DNA of 64,000 nucleotides, from assembly GCA_027490995.1 (NCBI GenBank), contig JAIXWY010000003.1, forward strand, positions 496,001-560,000, in the 5' to 3' direction. Positions 43,806 through 53,536 of the stretch are shown here, piece after piece. Origin of the DNA: Opitutaceae bacterium. GTDB taxonomy: Bacteria > Verrucomicrobiota > Verrucomicrobiia > Opitutales > Opitutaceae. The notes under the pieces were generated by a model, which was not told where the DNA came from, ran no database searches, and saw only the letters and a list, made by a program, of their open reading frames with translations. Both the position numbers and the translations under genes were made by a program. The stretch's first letter is position 1. Every line of letters starts with the position of its first letter.

Positions 43806-44501
43806 TCAGAAAGACCAGCGCAGGCCGCCGAGCATGGCCCATGCATCGTACTCAATGCGCAGTTTCCGGCCACCTTTCGCCTCGAGTTCCTGCTCGCCCG
43901 CCGCCACGGCCCGGCCCTCGATGAAGATCTCCGCGCGCTCGCCGAGCAGCCGCCGCAGGCCAATGCTCCATTGCCACGCCGAGGCTCCGCTGGAGCTGAA
44001 CTCTCCGCCGTCCGCGCCTTCAAGGTCGACGTCGAGTTCCTGAATATAGCCGAAGCCAAACCCGGCGTAGGGGGAGATACCCCGCCACGCAAATTTCTCC
44101 CCGGGCGAGTAGGTGGCGTTGAGGAAGAAGTTGTTCGACGCCGCGTCACCCCCGGAGAAACGGCGGTCACTGGCGACGAGCGAGTTGACGGAGTTGGTTC
44201 GGTAAAACCATTCACCCTCGATAGCCCAGCCCGAGCCGAGACGGCGGCCAACGGATCCCCGCAGGAAGGGGCCGTCCTTGAAGTCGCCTTCATACTTACG
44301 CCCGCCAAGGGTGATGTCACCCGCGGGAATGATGCTGAGCCCGGCGGAGAGGTCAGCGAACCATGGGGAGGCGGAGACCGGAGCGGGCTCGGATCGAGTT
44401 TCGGCCGCAGCTAGCGGGGGAAGGGCGGTGACCGTCAGCGCGGCCAAGCCGAGTGCGGCCTTGAACCGGACGTGGGGCATAAGGCGGAGCAGAGAGTGCA
44501 T
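43806..44501 (-). CDS. Predicted outer-membrane beta-barrel protein
   Basis: A 231-residue exported protein: signal peptide at about residues 1-33 (hydrophobic AALGLAALTVTALPPLAAA), then strands of alternating polarity typical of an eight-stranded OmpW/OmpX-like barrel (ISPYAGFGFGYIQELDVDL; AWQWSIGLRRLLG), ending in a C-terminal Phe (GLRWSF) as required for barrel insertion. GGGAGAAG upstream of the ATG at 44501 is a fair ribosome binding site. It sits just upstream of a two-component pair, which could sense envelope state. Function is not identified. Confidence 0.8.
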   Translation of the reverse strand: MHSLLRLMPHVRFKAALGLAALTVTALPPLAAAETRSEPAPVSASPWFADLSAGLSIIPAGDITLGGRKYEGDFKDGPFLRGSVGRRLGSGWAIEGEWFYRTNSVNSLVASDRRFSGGDAASNNFFLNATYSPGEKFAWRGISPYAGFGFGYIQELDVDLEGADGGEFSSSGASAWQWSIGLRRLLGERAEIFIEGRAVAAGEQELEAKGGRKLRIEYDAWAMLGGLRWSF

Positions 44502-44964
44502 GGTGGATCTTCTCCCAGTCGCCGGGGAACCTCCGATGGGAAGTTCCCGCCGTTTCGCGGTAAGAGCCCGGCGCGAAGAGGAGGCCGCCACTCTACCGCA
44601 AGGTCCGTGAACGGAGCGTGAAGTCAGGGTGGGAAGCGCGTGAGATCATCGCGAAATCCGCCCCAGACCGATGCACGTGGTCCTTCCCTGGTCAACCCGT
44701 GCTGATCGACCGCTTTTTGCCGCGAATCAAGGCAGCCGCCGACGCCAGATCGCCCGTCTCGCCACCGCCGCCCGCCCGTCCTTCGCCATCGGTAAACCAC
44801 GCCTCGCCCACAAGCATAGCCCCACACCGAGCGGGTCCTCGTGGGCTTGGATCGAAGGTGTCGCCTGCCGCGACGTCGCCTGCGCCTCCGGGTCGCTCGT
44901 GGCCTCGCCGCGCTGGGTGTATCGAGTATTGACCGCGCCACTTCTTCGCTCCGAGCTTTTCGGC
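44502..44964. other. Divergent intergenic region
   Basis: 463 bp between the leftward barrel gene and a rightward exported protein. The downstream frame is open back to 44671 but the extra residues are Arg/Ser-rich with no domain, so I treat them as non-coding. Promoters for both genes should lie here; no specific boxes could be named. Confidence 0.4.
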
Positions 44965-45990
44965 ATGTTGAACTGGCCTGCCCGAACGTCGGTTTCTGAG
45001 CGGATTCGGCTACGGGCTCGTGCGTTCTCCTCGCTCGGGCTCCTGCTGTGGTCAGCGCTGGTGCTGCTGGGGGAGCCCTCGCAGGCCGTCGCCGGTAATG
45101 ATCCTTCTGCGGTGCCGTCGCCAGATGCGCCGCAGTCCACCTCCCCGAAAGAGTCCGATGCCATGACAACAACGATGAATCGTGCGGCGGCCTATGCGGT
45201 CCGCCATGACTCCACGTGGACGGTGAAGGTGGAGGGGCCGACGACCCTGCTCACGCCAACGCCGGTGCCGCTCGATCCCAACGACCCGGAGTTCTACGCC
45301 TTCAGCGCGGCGCCGTGGCCGAGCCGAGGTTCCCTCGACGAGGTGGAGTATGCGGAGGAGGCGGCGCGGCAGTTGCTCGCGGATGCTCCCGCGATGCGAC
45401 CGGACGGTCCGGTCGAACGCCTCGGCAACGGCGTGGCGTTAGTGCGTTGCTCTGCCTTGGTGGAGGGGCGCGTGATTCGCATGGTCGTCCTCGGCCGAGC
45501 CCTGGACGCGCAGGTCATCGGCCTCGTGCTCGTCGGCACCGACGCGACGATCCGGGGCCGAGAGGACGTGGCCCGGCGCCTCTTCGCCTCGTTGGCCAAG
45601 GTCGAGCCTGAGCAGCTCAGTTCGGCGGGACTTTCCGCCGAGGACCACGCCTTCGTCGGCGCGTGGAGCACCGATGAAGTGATGACCTCCGGCGGGGGAT
45701 TCGACTTCGGCGGCAGCGCCTCGATGGTCACGCAGCGGATCCTGGAATTGAATCCGGATGGCACGTTCCGCTACGGTTCGCGTGCGGCGGGGGGTGGGCC
45801 GGGCTTGACGTTCGAAGCCGGCTTCTCCGTGCAGCAGGTCGGATCGTGGAGCGTTGATCGCGGATCCAGTGGAACGTACCTCGTGTTGTTTGCCGGCGGA
45901 GGATCTGAGCGCGTGCGCTGCGTCTTGTACGAAGGCAAGCTCGTGCTCGGAGAGTCCGGCGGCCGCAAGTTCTACTCGCGGCTGCGCTAG
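44965..45990 (+). CDS. Exported protein of unknown function
   Basis: A 341-residue protein not assigned to a named family. ATG at 44965 gives a basic start (NWPARTSVSERIRLRARA), a hydrophobic signal (about residues 19-43) and a Ser/Pro linker. Residues about 65-215 form an alpha/beta region beginning with YAVRHDSTWTVKVEGPTTLL. The C-terminal third (about 225-341) reads as a lipocalin-like antiparallel barrel: FVGAWSTDEVM, LELNPDGTFRYGSR, VGSWSV, ending in KFYSRLR. The W-S and L-x-x-DG-x-F pattern is common in secreted proteins that report on a treated sample of ligands, but no ligand can be named. Confidence 0.7.
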   Translation: MLNWPARTSVSERIRLRARAFSSLGLLLWSALVLLGEPSQAVAGNDPSAVPSPDAPQSTSPKESDAMTTTMNRAAAYAVRHDSTWTVKVEGPTTLLTPTPVPLDPNDPEFYAFSAAPWPSRGSLDEVEYAEEAARQLLADAPAMRPDGPVERLGNGVALVRCSALVEGRVIRMVVLGRALDAQVIGLVLVGTDATIRGREDVARRLFASLAKVEPEQLSSAGLSAEDHAFVGAWSTDEVMTSGGGFDFGGSASMVTQRILELNPDGTFRYGSRAAGGGPGLTFEAGFSVQQVGSWSVDRGSSGTYLVLFAGGGSERVRCVLYEGKLVLGESGGRKFYSRLR

Positions 45991-46295
45991 GCGGGCGCGG
46001 GTGGGACGACGGGTGACTCGTCCCCCTTCGCTGGGCGCTGGACACAAAACGCGGGATCGCCGGAGTCGGCGCTTTGGGGGGCGTCGGTCCGAATCGGCGG
46101 GAAGGCGATCCAGACCGGTGCCTGACGCCGACCGAGTGACGGCGGATCGTTGCGCGCTGGCCCGGGGTCGGTCGGCCGATCGGCTGGATGGCCCGATCGA
46201 GATGGATCCTTGCGCTGCACACCAGCAGTTGGCTTGTTTCCAGAAAGGCCGAGCTTTGGAAACAAGGCGGGTAGGGCTTTCTCGGCTCGTTCCGC
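45991..46295. other. Convergent gap without recognised genes
   Basis: 305 bp between the end of the unknown exported protein gene and the end of the S9 peptidase gene. Only Arg/Pro-rich frames without start or domain are present. No T-rich terminator stem was recognised. Confidence 0.4.
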
Positions 46296-48467
46296 CTACG
46301 GTGCGGCGTCCGATGTGCGTCCGAGCAGGGCCAGCATCCACGCGTACTCCAGCGCCTGATCCTCGAGCGGTTGGAATCGACCGGAGGAACCGCCGTGCGA
46401 TCCCGCGAAGTTGGTGCGCAGGAGCACGATCGTGTCCGCGCTCGCTAGGGTGCGCAGCCGCGCGACGTATTTGGCTGGCTCGAAGTACTGCACCTGCGAG
46501 TCCGCGAACGAGGTCGTGACGAGCAGGTGCGGGTGTCGGCCGGCGCGGAGATTGTCGTAGGGTGAGTAACGTTTCATGTACTCATACTCGTCCGGCTTGG
46601 CGGGGTTGCCCCACTCGGTGTACTCGCTCGTCGTGAGCGGCACGTTCGGGTCACTCATCGTCGTGAGCACATCGACGAACGGGACGCCGATGATCGCGCC
46701 CCGGAAGAGATCCGGGCGGAGGTTGACGACTGCGCCCATGAGCAATCCGCCGGCTGAGCGGCCCGTGATGAAGAGCCGGGCCGGAGCGGTGTAGCCCTCG
46801 CGGATCAGGAACTCCGCGCAGTCGATGAAGTCGTTGAAGGTATTCATTTTACGCTGCATACGGCCCTCGTCGTGCCAGCGGAAGCCGCGCTCCATTCCGC
46901 CGCGGATGTGGGCGATCGCGATGACGAAGCCCCGGTTAAGCAGGCTGATCGCGTCCCGGTCAAAGGAGGCGTCGTAGCTGAGCCCGTAGCTGCCATAGCC
47001 TTGGAGCAGGCAAGGAGCCGAGCCGTCGCGCGGAGTCCCGCGGCGAAACACGAGTGAGACAGGCACCTTCTCCCCGTCGCGCGCCGTCACCCAGATGAAC
47101 TCGGTGACGTAGTCATCGGGCGTGAAACCTCCGCGGACTGGCTGTACCTTGCGCACGGTGCGCTCGCGGCTCTCCAAGCCGTAGTCCACGATCGTGACTG
47201 GCGTGCGCGGTGATGTGAAGCGGTAGCGGACGAAGGACGCGGCAAAGTCTGCATTCCGGTCGAGGACGAGCGAGTACGTGGGCTCGCCGGTGTCGAGCAC
47301 GTGGCTGGTGCGATCGGATAGCCGGGTGATGCGCAGTCGGCTGAGGCCGTCGCGCCGCTCGACGGTCACGAGGTGTTCGGCGAATGCCGCGACGCTCTCG
47401 AGGAATACATCCGGCTGCGCCGGCAGAAACTCGCTCCAGTTCTCCGGCCGCGGATCGGAGACCGGCGCGGTCATGAGTCGGAAGTCCGGGGCGTTCCAAT
47501 TCGTGCGGATGAAGAACTGGTCGCCGCTGTGATCCACGTCGTAGAAAAAGTTCGGCTCGCGCGGGCGAATGACCCGGAATGCTCCCTCGGGACGACGCGT
47601 CTCGAGTACGCGCACTTCAACAATTTGGGTGTAACCGGAGCTGATCACGAAGTAGTCGCCGGACCGGGTGGTGGAAAGCATCGCGTACTGCGATTCGTCG
47701 CTTTCGTGGTGGACAAGCACATCCGCCGAGGTGGGTTGGCCCAAGGTGTGGCGCCAGATTCGATCGTTGCGCAGAGTGACCGCGTCCTTGGTGTCGTAGA
47801 GGAGAGTTCGGCTGTCATGAGACCAGGCGAAGGTGTCACCGGTGGGAAATGAGTCCGGCAGGTCGCGGCCTGTCTCCAGATCACGGATCCTTCGGGTGAA
47901 AAGGCCCCGGCCGGTCAAGTCGACGGCATAGGCAACGAGTCGACTGTCCGGGCTGACCTCGAAGCTGCCCAAGGCGCAGTAGTCATGTCCGCGGGCGAGT
48001 TCGTTCACGTCGAGCACGACCTGCGTTCCCCCGTCCCCGGCGATGCGCTCGCGGATGATCACGGGGTAATCCTGGCCGGCGGTGAAGCGCGCGGAGTACC
48101 GGTAGCCGTTCTGGACGAACGGGACGCTGCTGTCGTCCTCTTGGATGCGGTCCCGGAGCTCGCGATAAAGTGAGTCGCGGAGGGCGGCGACGGGGGCGAG
48201 CACGGCGTCGGCGTACGTGTTCTCTGCCTCGAGGTACGTGCGGACGGCGGGATTCTCGCGTTCGTTGAGCCAGTAGAACTCGTCGACCCGCCGGTCTCCG
48301 GAGGGCGAGACGAGTTGCTTCGGTCGTTGGTCGGCGCGCGGCGGCACCGCGGCATCGGCCCGCAGGACCTGGGGCTCGGCTGCGGGCGCAGCGACCGCCG
48401 CGGGGCTGGCGGCGATCCCGGTGAGGGAAAGGAGAAGGAGGCGGACGTAGGTCGCTGGGGACGGCAT
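46296..48467 (-). CDS. S9 family oligopeptidase (prolyl oligopeptidase / oligopeptidase B type)
   Basis: A 723-residue exported peptidase: signal peptide (residues 1-25, LLLLSLTGIAA), a seven-bladed propeller region (about 75-430), then an alpha/beta-hydrolase domain. The triad is Ser571 in GRSAGGLLMG, Asp656 in FADSQVQY and His691 in GSHGGSSGR. The segment IRGGMERGFRWHDEGRMQ and FIDCAEFLI are closest to oligopeptidase B, which cuts after basic residues in short peptides. ATG at 48467 is used; the frame stays open far upstream, but that extension has no domain and crosses the divergent gene. Confidence 0.92.
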   Translation of the reverse strand: MPSPATYVRLLLLSLTGIAASPAAVAAPAAEPQVLRADAAVPPRADQRPKQLVSPSGDRRVDEFYWLNERENPAVRTYLEAENTYADAVLAPVAALRDSLYRELRDRIQEDDSSVPFVQNGYRYSARFTAGQDYPVIIRERIAGDGGTQVVLDVNELARGHDYCALGSFEVSPDSRLVAYAVDLTGRGLFTRRIRDLETGRDLPDSFPTGDTFAWSHDSRTLLYDTKDAVTLRNDRIWRHTLGQPTSADVLVHHESDESQYAMLSTTRSGDYFVISSGYTQIVEVRVLETRRPEGAFRVIRPREPNFFYDVDHSGDQFFIRTNWNAPDFRLMTAPVSDPRPENWSEFLPAQPDVFLESVAAFAEHLVTVERRDGLSRLRITRLSDRTSHVLDTGEPTYSLVLDRNADFAASFVRYRFTSPRTPVTIVDYGLESRERTVRKVQPVRGGFTPDDYVTEFIWVTARDGEKVPVSLVFRRGTPRDGSAPCLLQGYGSYGLSYDASFDRDAISLLNRGFVIAIAHIRGGMERGFRWHDEGRMQRKMNTFNDFIDCAEFLIREGYTAPARLFITGRSAGGLLMGAVVNLRPDLFRGAIIGVPFVDVLTTMSDPNVPLTTSEYTEWGNPAKPDEYEYMKRYSPYDNLRAGRHPHLLVTTSFADSQVQYFEPAKYVARLRTLASADTIVLLRTNFAGSHGGSSGRFQPLEDQALEYAWMLALLGRTSDAAP

Positions 48468-48846
48468 GGCGAGGGAGTTCGGAGTCGGCTGAGAAGATGG
48501 TGCGGTGTCGCAGGGCGAGGGGGCCTGGAGCGAAGGTTGCGGCCGCAGGATGCCGAGGGGGTCTTGGGTGATCCTTCCTTTTGAATCAGCGAGAGCCGCC
48601 TTGGAGCCAAGTGCGAAACGGCGGCCGAGGCAGGAAGACACGAGCGCTCGGTCCCGGTTCCTCCCGCACGGGTGAAGTGCGGGCATTTCCGGTTGAGCCG
48701 TTGGCGGGCCGGGGGGGCGGGCGGCGAGGGGCGCAATCGTCGGTGCGAAGGACGCGCCATCGGCAGGCGATGGGCTTGCCAAGCCCCGGGGCTTTCGCGA
48801 CGGTCCAAAGGCCCCGCCCTGCGAGAGCCCCCTCGCCTCCCTCCCC
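48468..48846. other. Divergent intergenic region
   Basis: 379 bp between the leftward peptidase and the rightward DUF1501 gene. Promoters of both should lie here. Both starts are preceded by C/T-rich stretches (CTCCCTCGCC and CCTCCCTCCCC). No further gene was recognised. Confidence 0.4.
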
Positions 48847-50271
48847 ATGTCCCCGCCGAGTCTGCCTGATTTGCCGCGCCGCCATTTCCTCAGCCGAATG
48901 ACGACGGGTCTGGCGGGCGTCGCCCTGACCCGCCTGCTGGCGCGCGACCTGTGGGCCGGGACCTCGGCGGCCCGCACCCACTTTACGCCGAAGGCGAAAC
49001 AGGTGCTGCAGATCTTCTGCCCCGGGGCAGCCTCGCACCTTGACCTCTGGGACCACAAGCCGCTGCTGGAAAAGTACCATGGCACCCCGCTGCCCGGTGC
49101 GGGCACCGAGGTCACCTTCCAAGGCAAGAATGGCAACCTGATGAAGTCGCCGTGGGCGTTTCGGCCGGCGGGCCGGAGCGGCAAGATGATCTCATCGCTT
49201 CTTCCGGAGATGGCGCGGCACGTGGACGACATGGCGTTTATCCACAGCATGACCTCGCGGACGAACACTCACGGACCGGGGTGCATCGCGATGAACACCG
49301 GCTTTACGCGGGAAGGATTCCCCAGCGCCGGCGCGTGGATCAGCCACGCGCTGGGGTCACTCAATGACTCTCTGCCGACCTACATTGCGATGCAGGACAT
49401 CCGCGGCGAGCCGCCGAACGGGAAGGCCAACTGGGGAAACGGATTCCTGCCAGCGCGGCATCAAGGCGTCGTGATGGCGTCGCACCTGCCGCTGCGCAAC
49501 CTAGCCCGGCCCTCCGGAGTTTCCGCCGAGGCGGACCGAGCGGCCCGGGACTTTCTCGCGACGGTTAATCGTGAGCACGCGGACGCTCATCCCGGTTTCG
49601 ACGAGCTCAACGCCCGCATCGCCGCGTACGAGCTTGCAGCGAAGATGCAGCTCAGCGCCCCGGCGGTTGCGGACCTCAGCCGCGAGCCCGCGCACGTCCA
49701 TGCCCTGTACGGCACGGGGGATACCAATCCGCTGAAGGCCGCCTACGCGCGGAACTGCCTCCTTGCCCGCCGCTTCCTCGAACAGGGAGTGCGCTGTGTC
49801 AGCCTGTACTGCGCCTCGCGCGCCAGCTCGGTCGACGGCCTGCTGAACTGGGACGCCCACAAGACTCTGAAGGCGGACTACGAACGTCACGCCCCGATCT
49901 TTGATCAGCCCACGGCTGCCCTGCTCACCGACCTGAAGCAGCGCGGATTGCTCAGCGATGTCTTGGTGATCTGGTGTACGGAATTTGGCCGCATGCCCAC
50001 GCATCAGGAGGGAACCACTGGCCGCGACCATAACCCGGATGCCTTCACGACGTGGATGACGGGCGCGGGAGTGAAGGGCGGCGTGAGTTACGGCGCCACT
50101 GACGAGTTCGGGCGACGTGCCGCCGTGGACGTGGCCACGGTGTATGACTTCCACGCGACCCTACTGCATCTACTCGGCTTCGACCACGAGCGCCTAACTT
50201 ATTACCACAACGGCGCCAACCGACGCCTGACTGACGTTCACGGGCACGTGATCACCCCCGTCCTCGCATGA
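48847..50271 (+). CDS. DUF1501 domain-containing protein (Tat-exported)
   Basis: A 474-residue protein with a Tat signal (PRRHFLSRM at residues 10-18, then a weak hydrophobic run). The DUF1501 domain, of alkaline-phosphatase/sulfatase-like fold, fills the rest: LQIFCPGAASHLDLWDHKP, HSMTSRTNTHGPGCIAMNTG, VIWCTEFGRMPTHQE and GRDHNPDAFTTW. Such proteins are almost confined to Planctomycetota, Verrucomicrobiota and relatives, and pair with PSCyt proteins; their biochemical role is unknown, with polysaccharide or sulfate handling suspected. The stop overlaps the next start by 4 bp (ATGA). Here DUF1501 comes first, the reverse of the commoner order. Confidence 0.93.
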   Translation: MSPPSLPDLPRRHFLSRMTTGLAGVALTRLLARDLWAGTSAARTHFTPKAKQVLQIFCPGAASHLDLWDHKPLLEKYHGTPLPGAGTEVTFQGKNGNLMKSPWAFRPAGRSGKMISSLLPEMARHVDDMAFIHSMTSRTNTHGPGCIAMNTGFTREGFPSAGAWISHALGSLNDSLPTYIAMQDIRGEPPNGKANWGNGFLPARHQGVVMASHLPLRNLARPSGVSAEADRAARDFLATVNREHADAHPGFDELNARIAAYELAAKMQLSAPAVADLSREPAHVHALYGTGDTNPLKAAYARNCLLARRFLEQGVRCVSLYCASRASSVDGLLNWDAHKTLKADYERHAPIFDQPTAALLTDLKQRGLLSDVLVIWCTEFGRMPTHQEGTTGRDHNPDAFTTWMTGAGVKGGVSYGATDEFGRRAAVDVATVYDFHATLLHLLGFDHERLTYYHNGANRRLTDVHGHVITPVLA

Positions 50272-53207
50272 CCGTCGCTCGCACCGGCTTGCCATCGTCG
50301 CCGCCCGCGGTCTGCTGCTGGCCGCCGGTGGTTCGTCTTCGCGGGGTCGTCGTCTGGCTGTTGGGGCTGCTCCTCGCACCCGGTTTAGCCGCGGCGGCAT
50401 CGGATGACGTCGCCTTCTTTGAGCAGAAGGTGCGACCGGTCCTGATCGCGCACTGCTACGAATGCCACAGCGCGGACGCCAAGAAGATCAAAGGCGGACT
50501 GGTCCTCGATTCGCGTGCCGGCTGGGAGAAGGGCGGTGATAGCGGCGTGCCGGTCGTTGTGCCCGGCAATCCCGATGAAAGCATGCTGATCCGCGCGGTG
50601 CGTCATCTGGACGAGGATCTAGTGATGCCGCCCAAGGAGCCCAAGCTGCCGGAGGCCGTAATTGCGGACCTCGTGACCTGGGTGAAGCGGGGTGCCCCGG
50701 ACCCGCGGGATGGTGCGGTGGAGGTTCGCCGGGCCGACCGGAACTGGTGGTCGCTGCAGCCTCTCGCGCGCAAGTTTTCACACGACTCGATCGATGCGTT
50801 CATCGGCGCGGAACTCGCGGCGCGAGACCTGACTTGGAATCCGCCCGCCGAGCCTCGGGCGCTGATCCGCCGGATGAGCTACGACGTGACCGGCCTTCCG
50901 CCCACAGCGGAGGAGGTCGAGGCGTTCGCCGCGGCCTTCCGGAAGGATCCCGATGCCGCGACCGCAGCGCTGGCCGACCGCTTGCTGGCCTCGCCGCGTT
51001 ATGGAGAACAGTGGGGCCGGCATTGGCTCGACGTCATCCGGTTCGGCGAAAGTAACGGCTTCGAGCGCAACTTCGTGATCAATGACCTCTGGCCGTTCCG
51101 CGACTGGGTGATCCAATCGCTGAATGAGGACAAGCCCTTCGACCGGTTCATTGCCGAGCATCTTGCTGGCGATGTGCTCGGCAAAGATCAGCCGGGGATC
51201 GAGGTGGGCACGGCGTTTCTCGTGGCCGGACCCTACGACGACGTGGGCAACCAGGATCCGGTGGCAAAGGCGAACATTCGAGCCGCGACCCTCGATGATA
51301 TGATCTCGACCACGGGGGGAGCCTTCCTGGGCCTCACGCTTGCTTGCGCAAGGTGCCACCACCACAAGTTCGATCCCATCCCGACCGAGGACTACTATCG
51401 CGTGCGCGCCGCATTTGAGGGGGTGGAGCACGGCCGGCGGACGATTGCCACGGCGGAGGAGCGCGCCGCGCATGACGCGGCCACCCAGGAACTCACGGCG
51501 GCGATCGAGGAGCTGACGCGGCAGATCGACGGTCTCGATCGCGAGATCGACGGGCGCGCCAAGGCCCGGCTGGCGGACCGCCACTTTCCCCGGCCCAAGA
51601 TGGATCCGCAGTTCACGGAGGAGTCCTTTCCTGAGGTGGAGGCGCGGTTCGTACGGTTCGTCGTCAAAGACATCACCGAGTTGTCCTCGCGCGCTGCGCG
51701 CCGTCCGTCTCCCGGGAGCGTGAACCGCGCCTGGGGACGCCTGACCGAGTTCGAAGTCTGGAGCACGGATGGCCGCAACGTGGCGCTGGCTGAGAACGGC
51801 GGTCGGGCCGACGGCGCTCGTTCCGCCGTCGCGGAGGATTTTCCCGAAGCCTACGGACCGCAGCTGTGCATCGACGGACGACACGGAGAGCAATGGTTCA
51901 TCGGCAGCCCACCACACCTGACCCTGACCTTGGCACGGTCGGAACGGATCACCCGGATCACCTTCAGCAACAGCCGCGGGAAGGGTGAGGTACCGGGCGT
52001 TGCGGAAAGCTCGACCCCGTGCGAGTACGAAGTGCAGGTGTCGCTGGACGGCACGCAGTGGAGTACGGTGGCGTCCTCTGCGGACCGGGAACCTTGGAGT
52101 GAGCGTGTCGCGCTGGGGCGTCTTCGCCCCGAAGTCATCGAGCCCGCCGAGGCGCAGCAGTTCGAGACCTGGATCGCGGAACGTGCACGCCTGCAGTCGC
52201 GCCTTGAGCGCGTGCCCGCGTTGCCGCAGGTCTGGGCCGGCAAGTTTACCCAGCCCCAGCAGCCGACCTACGTTCACCGGGGTGGAGATCCGATGAAGCC
52301 CGGCCAGCCCGTCAACCCCGCCAGCCCGGAGGTGCTTGCCCTTGTTACCACCGGTTTTGAACTTCCCGCGGACGCGCCCGAGGGGGAGCGGCGACTCGCG
52401 CTCGCTCGGTGGATCACCTCTCCGGATAATCCTCTGCCTCCGCGGGTTCTCGCCAATCGAGTCTGGCAGCATCACTTTGGTACCGGTATTGTGGATACGC
52501 CAAGCGACTTTGGATTCCTCGGCGGGAAGCCGAGCCACCCGGACCTGCTGGATTTTCTCGCCCGTCGGCTGGTCGGGGGAGGCTGGCGCCTCAAGCCCTT
52601 GCATCGCGAGATTCTTCTCTCGCGCACGTACCGCCAGTCATCGGCGCACCGGATGGAGGCGGCCGCAGTCGACGCGGACGCGCGCCTGCTCTGGCGCTTC
52701 CCGCCGCGTCGACTTGGCGCCGAGGAGATTCGCGACACCCTGCTCACCGTGGCCGGCCGGCTGCGTCTTGAGCCAATGGGAGGCCCGGGCTTCCGCCTCT
52801 ACAAGGTGACTGAGAATAATGTTTTTACCTACGCCCCGCTCGACGAACCGGGCCCGGAAACCTACCGCCGCGCGGTCTATCACCAGAATGCGCGGGCCAG
52901 TGTTGTAGACGTACTTAGTGATTTCGACCTGCCGGACATCGCCTTCGCGGCCCCGCAGCGCACCGTCACCACCACGCCCTCGCAGGCGCTGGCGCTGCTC
53001 AACCACCGATTCGCGCTGGACATGGCGGTGGCGCTCGCGGCGAGAATCAACGGACCAGATCCGGTGGGCCGCGCGTATTCCTTGGCGCTGCAGCGGCGTC
53101 CCTCGGACTCGGAGCGCGCCGCGGCCGAGCGGCTGATCCAAGTCCACGGGTCCGAAGCCTTCTGCCGGGCGCTGCTCAACACCAACGAGCTCATCTTCGT
53201 GGATTAG
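50268..53207 (+). CDS. PSCyt1-DUF1549-DUF1553 (PSD1 family) planctomycete-type cytochrome protein
   Basis: A 979-residue exported protein. After a hydrophobic signal (about residues 20-44), the PSCyt1 domain holds a haem motif CYECH at about 63-67 followed by KGGLVLDSR. DUF1549 follows (about 165-385: RALIRRMSYDVTGLPPT, HWLDVIRFGESNGFERN, LTLACARCHHHKFDPI). An F5/8-type-C-like discoidin insert lies at about 460-620. DUF1553 closes the protein (FGTGIVDTPSDFGFLGGKPS, HREILLSRTYRQSS). The order and length match the family. Coupled by ATGA overlap to the DUF1501 gene, it presumably works with it in the periplasm on an unknown, possibly complex carbohydrate, substrate. Confidence 0.94.
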   Translation: MTVARTGLPSSPPAVCCWPPVVRLRGVVVWLLGLLLAPGLAAAASDDVAFFEQKVRPVLIAHCYECHSADAKKIKGGLVLDSRAGWEKGGDSGVPVVVPGNPDESMLIRAVRHLDEDLVMPPKEPKLPEAVIADLVTWVKRGAPDPRDGAVEVRRADRNWWSLQPLARKFSHDSIDAFIGAELAARDLTWNPPAEPRALIRRMSYDVTGLPPTAEEVEAFAAAFRKDPDAATAALADRLLASPRYGEQWGRHWLDVIRFGESNGFERNFVINDLWPFRDWVIQSLNEDKPFDRFIAEHLAGDVLGKDQPGIEVGTAFLVAGPYDDVGNQDPVAKANIRAATLDDMISTTGGAFLGLTLACARCHHHKFDPIPTEDYYRVRAAFEGVEHGRRTIATAEERAAHDAATQELTAAIEELTRQIDGLDREIDGRAKARLADRHFPRPKMDPQFTEESFPEVEARFVRFVVKDITELSSRAARRPSPGSVNRAWGRLTEFEVWSTDGRNVALAENGGRADGARSAVAEDFPEAYGPQLCIDGRHGEQWFIGSPPHLTLTLARSERITRITFSNSRGKGEVPGVAESSTPCEYEVQVSLDGTQWSTVASSADREPWSERVALGRLRPEVIEPAEAQQFETWIAERARLQSRLERVPALPQVWAGKFTQPQQPTYVHRGGDPMKPGQPVNPASPEVLALVTTGFELPADAPEGERRLALARWITSPDNPLPPRVLANRVWQHHFGTGIVDTPSDFGFLGGKPSHPDLLDFLARRLVGGGWRLKPLHREILLSRTYRQSSAHRMEAAAVDADARLLWRFPPRRLGAEEIRDTLLTVAGRLRLEPMGGPGFRLYKVTENNVFTYAPLDEPGPETYRRAVYHQNARASVVDVLSDFDLPDIAFAAPQRTVTTTPSQALALLNHRFALDMAVALAARINGPDPVGRAYSLALQRRPSDSERAAAERLIQVHGSEAFCRALLNTNELIFVD

Positions 53208-53536
53208 TTCCAACGGTTTCAGCGGGGGACCGCATCGCGCTGAAGCATCGCAAGCACACCGACGCGCAGAGTTAGGGCGGCGCTGACCCAGCATGTGATC
53301 CACAACGTCTGGAGGAGGCGGTCACCGGACATTTCGACCATCTACCGTGTCGGCGCGGCAAAGCCGTCGACCTCGACGGGCCGCGGGTCGATGAGGGCCG
53401 CATTGAGGATCCGCCAGCCGACCTCCGCACCGTCGCCGGCGGCCGAGTCCGTGATACGCGCTGGCGTGTGTCACCTCCGCGAGAGCCCGGAGATTAGCGT
53501 TTGACGCGGCCACGGATCACGTCTCCTTGGTCGTCG
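53208..53536. other. Gap with possible gene remnants on the minus strand
   Basis: The minus strand carries two adjacent in-frame pieces. One (about 53342-53470, no start, stop TAG at 53342) ends VGWRILNAALIDPRPVEVDG plus FAAPTR and has gene-like composition. The next, 53219-53341, begins ATG directly after that stop and would encode a 40-residue peptide with one hydrophobic stretch (LWITCWVSAALTLRVGVLAML). They may be the decayed end of a lost gene and a small membrane protein, or chance. Nothing else is seen. Confidence 0.3.

Noticed and set aside
44671..44964. N-terminal extension of the unknown exported protein
   Set aside because: Residues are low-complexity and would place the signal peptide internally.
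48468..49268. Upstream extension of the S9 peptidase frame by about 270 codons
   Set aside because: A clear signal peptide starts at 48467, and the extension would overlap the divergent DUF1501 gene.
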